Assembly: GCA_003550325.1 (NCBI GenBank)
Contig: QKWP01000681.1
Span: 117,417 to 181,416, forward strand
Direction of reading: 5' to 3'
DNA length: 64,000 nt
Origin: Gigaspora rosea
Taxonomy: Eukaryota > Glomeromycota > Glomeromycetes > Diversisporales > Gigasporaceae
Shown: positions 61,932 to 64,000 of the stretch, piece by piece
Numbering within the stretch: position 1 is the stretch's first letter
Layout of the letters: every line of letters starts with the position of its first letter
Position numbers and translations under genes: made by a program
Notes under the pieces: generated by a model
What the model saw: only the letters and a program-made list of their open reading frames with translations
Told to the model about the DNA's origin: nothing
Databases searched by the model: none

Positions 61932-62457
61932 TAATGATGCCTGATGAAACTTTCATCATTCATTATTGACGAATGATAAACCCATTTCATTTGACAAATG
62001 ACGAATGAGCTCATGATGAATGTCATGACAAATAAAAAAATTTAATATTTGAAATTAGGCGATTTTCTATTAGAAATCGTGTAAAGCATGTCTACACAGC
62101 TTCTATTTTTTCTTGACGCATTGACATGACATTACCCGATGATTTGTTAATTACCCGGATATATCCGATAGAACTTGTTAATTTTTACGAAAATAACTTT
62201 TCATAACGAACTGACGACTTAATAGAAAGAAGTTTATCGTCAATTAAATGTTTTCATATCGACTGACGAATTTTTATGATGAAATAACAGTGATTCAAAA
62301 TTCATAATATCCAAAGGTCGTTATAATAAAGTTTATCAAAAGAGAGACGACTTCATTTTTATATTTTATTAGTTGTTAAGAATTTAAAGTTTTGACAGAC
62401 GAAACCATTGACTAAACCATTTCGTAATTGCAAAAATAGTTTCGTCAGGTATCATTA
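61932..62457. mobile_element. hAT-type MITE rich in GACGAA repeats
   Basis: Inverted ends TAATGATGCCTGATGAAAC and GTTTCGTCAGGTATCATTA, with a perfect 8-bp duplication GTTGTGAT (61924-61931 and 62458-62465). The motif GACGAA or its complement is scattered through the interior (subterminal repeats, as expected for transposase binding). Confidence 0.88.
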
Positions 62458-62863
62458 GTTGTGATCATTGGTTGGATGGGATTAATCCTCAGAGTCTAGC
62501 ATTATAATAGTCAAATAGCTTATAATTTCCAAAATAAATTTTAAAAATTTCATTTATTTATTAAAATGTCATAACAAAATTTACATTTAAAAATAAATTT
62601 ATCATTTATTAAAAGGTCGGTATAACGCATGTTTTATAGTAATAATATACGTAGTATATAAAGAAAAAAAAAACTAGACAATTCAAAATTATTATAACTC
62701 AGTGTGATCCAATGATTACGAAGCCCGTGATAATAACCAGCTCTACATTCACCTTACCCTTCGTTATCCATAAGAAGGTATGGAATAAGAAGAAAATCTA
62801 AATCCGAAAATTAAAAGTTAAGATTCAAATATTCATGTTTACATACAGATGACAATTATAGTG

Positions 62864-64000
62864 TTACTCGCTTTTTGATACATCTTCAAAATTCGAGATG
62901 TCTTCGGATGTTTGCGATGGTTCATCTGAAACGGAAGCTTTTGAAGCATAAATTAAATTAAAAAAAAAAAAAAGGAAAAAAGTTAGAGCTGTATTGAAAT
63001 GATAAATACATGATATAATATTTTCATTTCCTAAATAATGACTGTTCATTAATATTAAGCGTTCTAATACTATATCAATTGTGGGTCTCTTTTGAGGTTC
63101 GTCGTCCCAACATTCAACATAGAGTTCACGATAAATATCTGGAGTACCCGGAACTGGTGTTTCTCGATTACCATCAATTATATTTAAGCGAGTAGTTAGT
63201 TCATCAAGTCCATTAAATGGGCACTGGCCACTAGAAATTTCCCACATCAGAACACCGAAAGAGTATATATCTGACCGTTTATCATAGGGGTAATCTAATT
63301 GACGTAATAACCTAGGTTCTATATACGGTATCCTTCCGAAAATTCCATGATGAATAGTTGTATCAGTGTTAATTTGACGAGATATTCCAAAGTCTGTGAT
63401 TTTAGCATGTCCTTCATGAATCAGAATATTCCTAGAGTGCTATAATGGATATAATAAAGAATTAATTAAATATTTGAATTAAAAAATAAATGAGGCAATT
63501 TAATTACAGTAAAATGCTTACTAAATCTCTATGCACGACATTTTCTCTATGCAAAAAGCTTAAACCTTCTGCAATTTCAAATGCAAGTCGAAATTTATCA
63601 GACCATTCTAGTTTTGAAAAATTCGTCTTAAGAAAATTTACTAAATCACCATCATTGGCATATTGCATAACCATAAAAAAATTTTCTTCAGCTAATAGAC
63701 AATTCAAAAATAAAATACAGTAAATTAATTAAATTTTTTTTTTTTTTTTGAATTTAAAATCTTTCCTTATCTGTTATTATAATAATTGAAAATTACACTG
63801 TGTTACTCCAAACATTCTCACAATTCGATCTATACAGTCAAGTTGACTGTGTATCTTTAACTCATGAATAAATGCTTTGCGCTCTTTGTGGTTTATTGCC
63901 GCAATATTTTTAATTCGTTTCAAAATAACATGCTTATTAGTTCGTCTCCATAAAGCTTTTTCAATAGAACCAAATCCACCTCCTCCAATGTACTGTCTAT
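62864..64000 (-). CDS. TKL-type protein kinase, 5' end outside window
   Basis: Three exons are inferred: 64000-63797 (continuing beyond the window), 63691-63522 and 63439-62864. The reading starts YIGGGGFGSIEKALW (glycine loop), then ILKRIKNIAA with the lysine. The junction GVTQ-S-EENFFMVMQYANDG covers the hinge. Next come HRDL split from HSRNILIHEG by an intron, ITDFGISRQI, PYIEPRLL and SDIYSFGVLMWEISSGQCPF, and the C-lobe arginine region EPQKRPTID. All catalytic residues are present, so it is probably active. After the kinase domain there is a short tail (EPSQTSEDISNFEDV) that may include one more small intron near 62950-62990. It differs from paralogues A and B, which have HAD and DLG. Confidence 0.85.

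Overview
The window looks like nuclear DNA of an arbuscular mycorrhizal fungus of the Rhizophagus type (Glomeromycotina). It is very AT-rich and intron-dense, crowded with small inverted-repeat transposons, and carries that lineage's typical expanded families: SPRY/TPR/Sel1/TKL-kinase proteins, TLDc fragments, tyrosinase, cytochrome P450 and Mutator-like transposase genes. The species call is inference from gene style.

Layout. About 0.4-3 kb: a decayed inverted-repeat element, an assembly gap and a Ty3-type fossil. About 2.7-10.5 kb: paralogue A, a broken SPRY-TPR-Sel1-kinase gene (minus strand). 12.4-14.3 kb: an intact two-exon tyrosinase. 14.7-16.3 kb: one hAT-type inverted-repeat element inside another. 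17-26 kb: a Sel1 pseudogene and many MITEs. 27.4-31.1 kb: a broken hAT transposase gene with a MITE inside it. 31.2-32.2 kb: a tRNA-headed retroposon. 33-36.2 kb: a cluster of fold-back elements. 36.4-38.5 kb: the RNase H end of a LINE. 39.2-46.1 kb: paralogue B of the kinase gene, apparently intact. 46.8-47.5 kb: a TLDc/kinase-tail chimeric pseudogene. 51.2-53.1 kb: an intact six-exon P450. 55.2-59.9 kb: a broken Mutator-like transposase gene. 62.9-64 kb: the 3' part of another TKL kinase.

The most striking structure is in the two kinase paralogues. Between the Sel1 exon and the kinase exon each carries a tandem array of repeats of roughly 92-130 bp. Each repeat holds an acceptor AG, exactly three variable bases, then a donor (usually GTGAGTATA). 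Read on the minus strand, each array is a run of 17 potential three-nucleotide exons. The flanking Sel1 exon ends in phase 2 and the kinase exon starts in the matching phase, so the 17 triplets join them in frame without a stop. They encode an 18-residue linker that starts NDP and ends R before a shared CEINHY, but differs almost completely between the paralogues. Any triplet could be skipped without a frameshift, so the array could make a combinatorially variable linker between the ligand/scaffold-type repeats and the kinase. Two more three-nucleotide exons (GGA, ATC), flanking a short 21- or 24-nt exon, lie upstream and are shared by both copies. With all of these included, paralogue B gives 2,715 nt (905 codons) of phase-consistent CDS, lacking only a first exon I could not identify. 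Transcript data are needed to prove use of the triplets.
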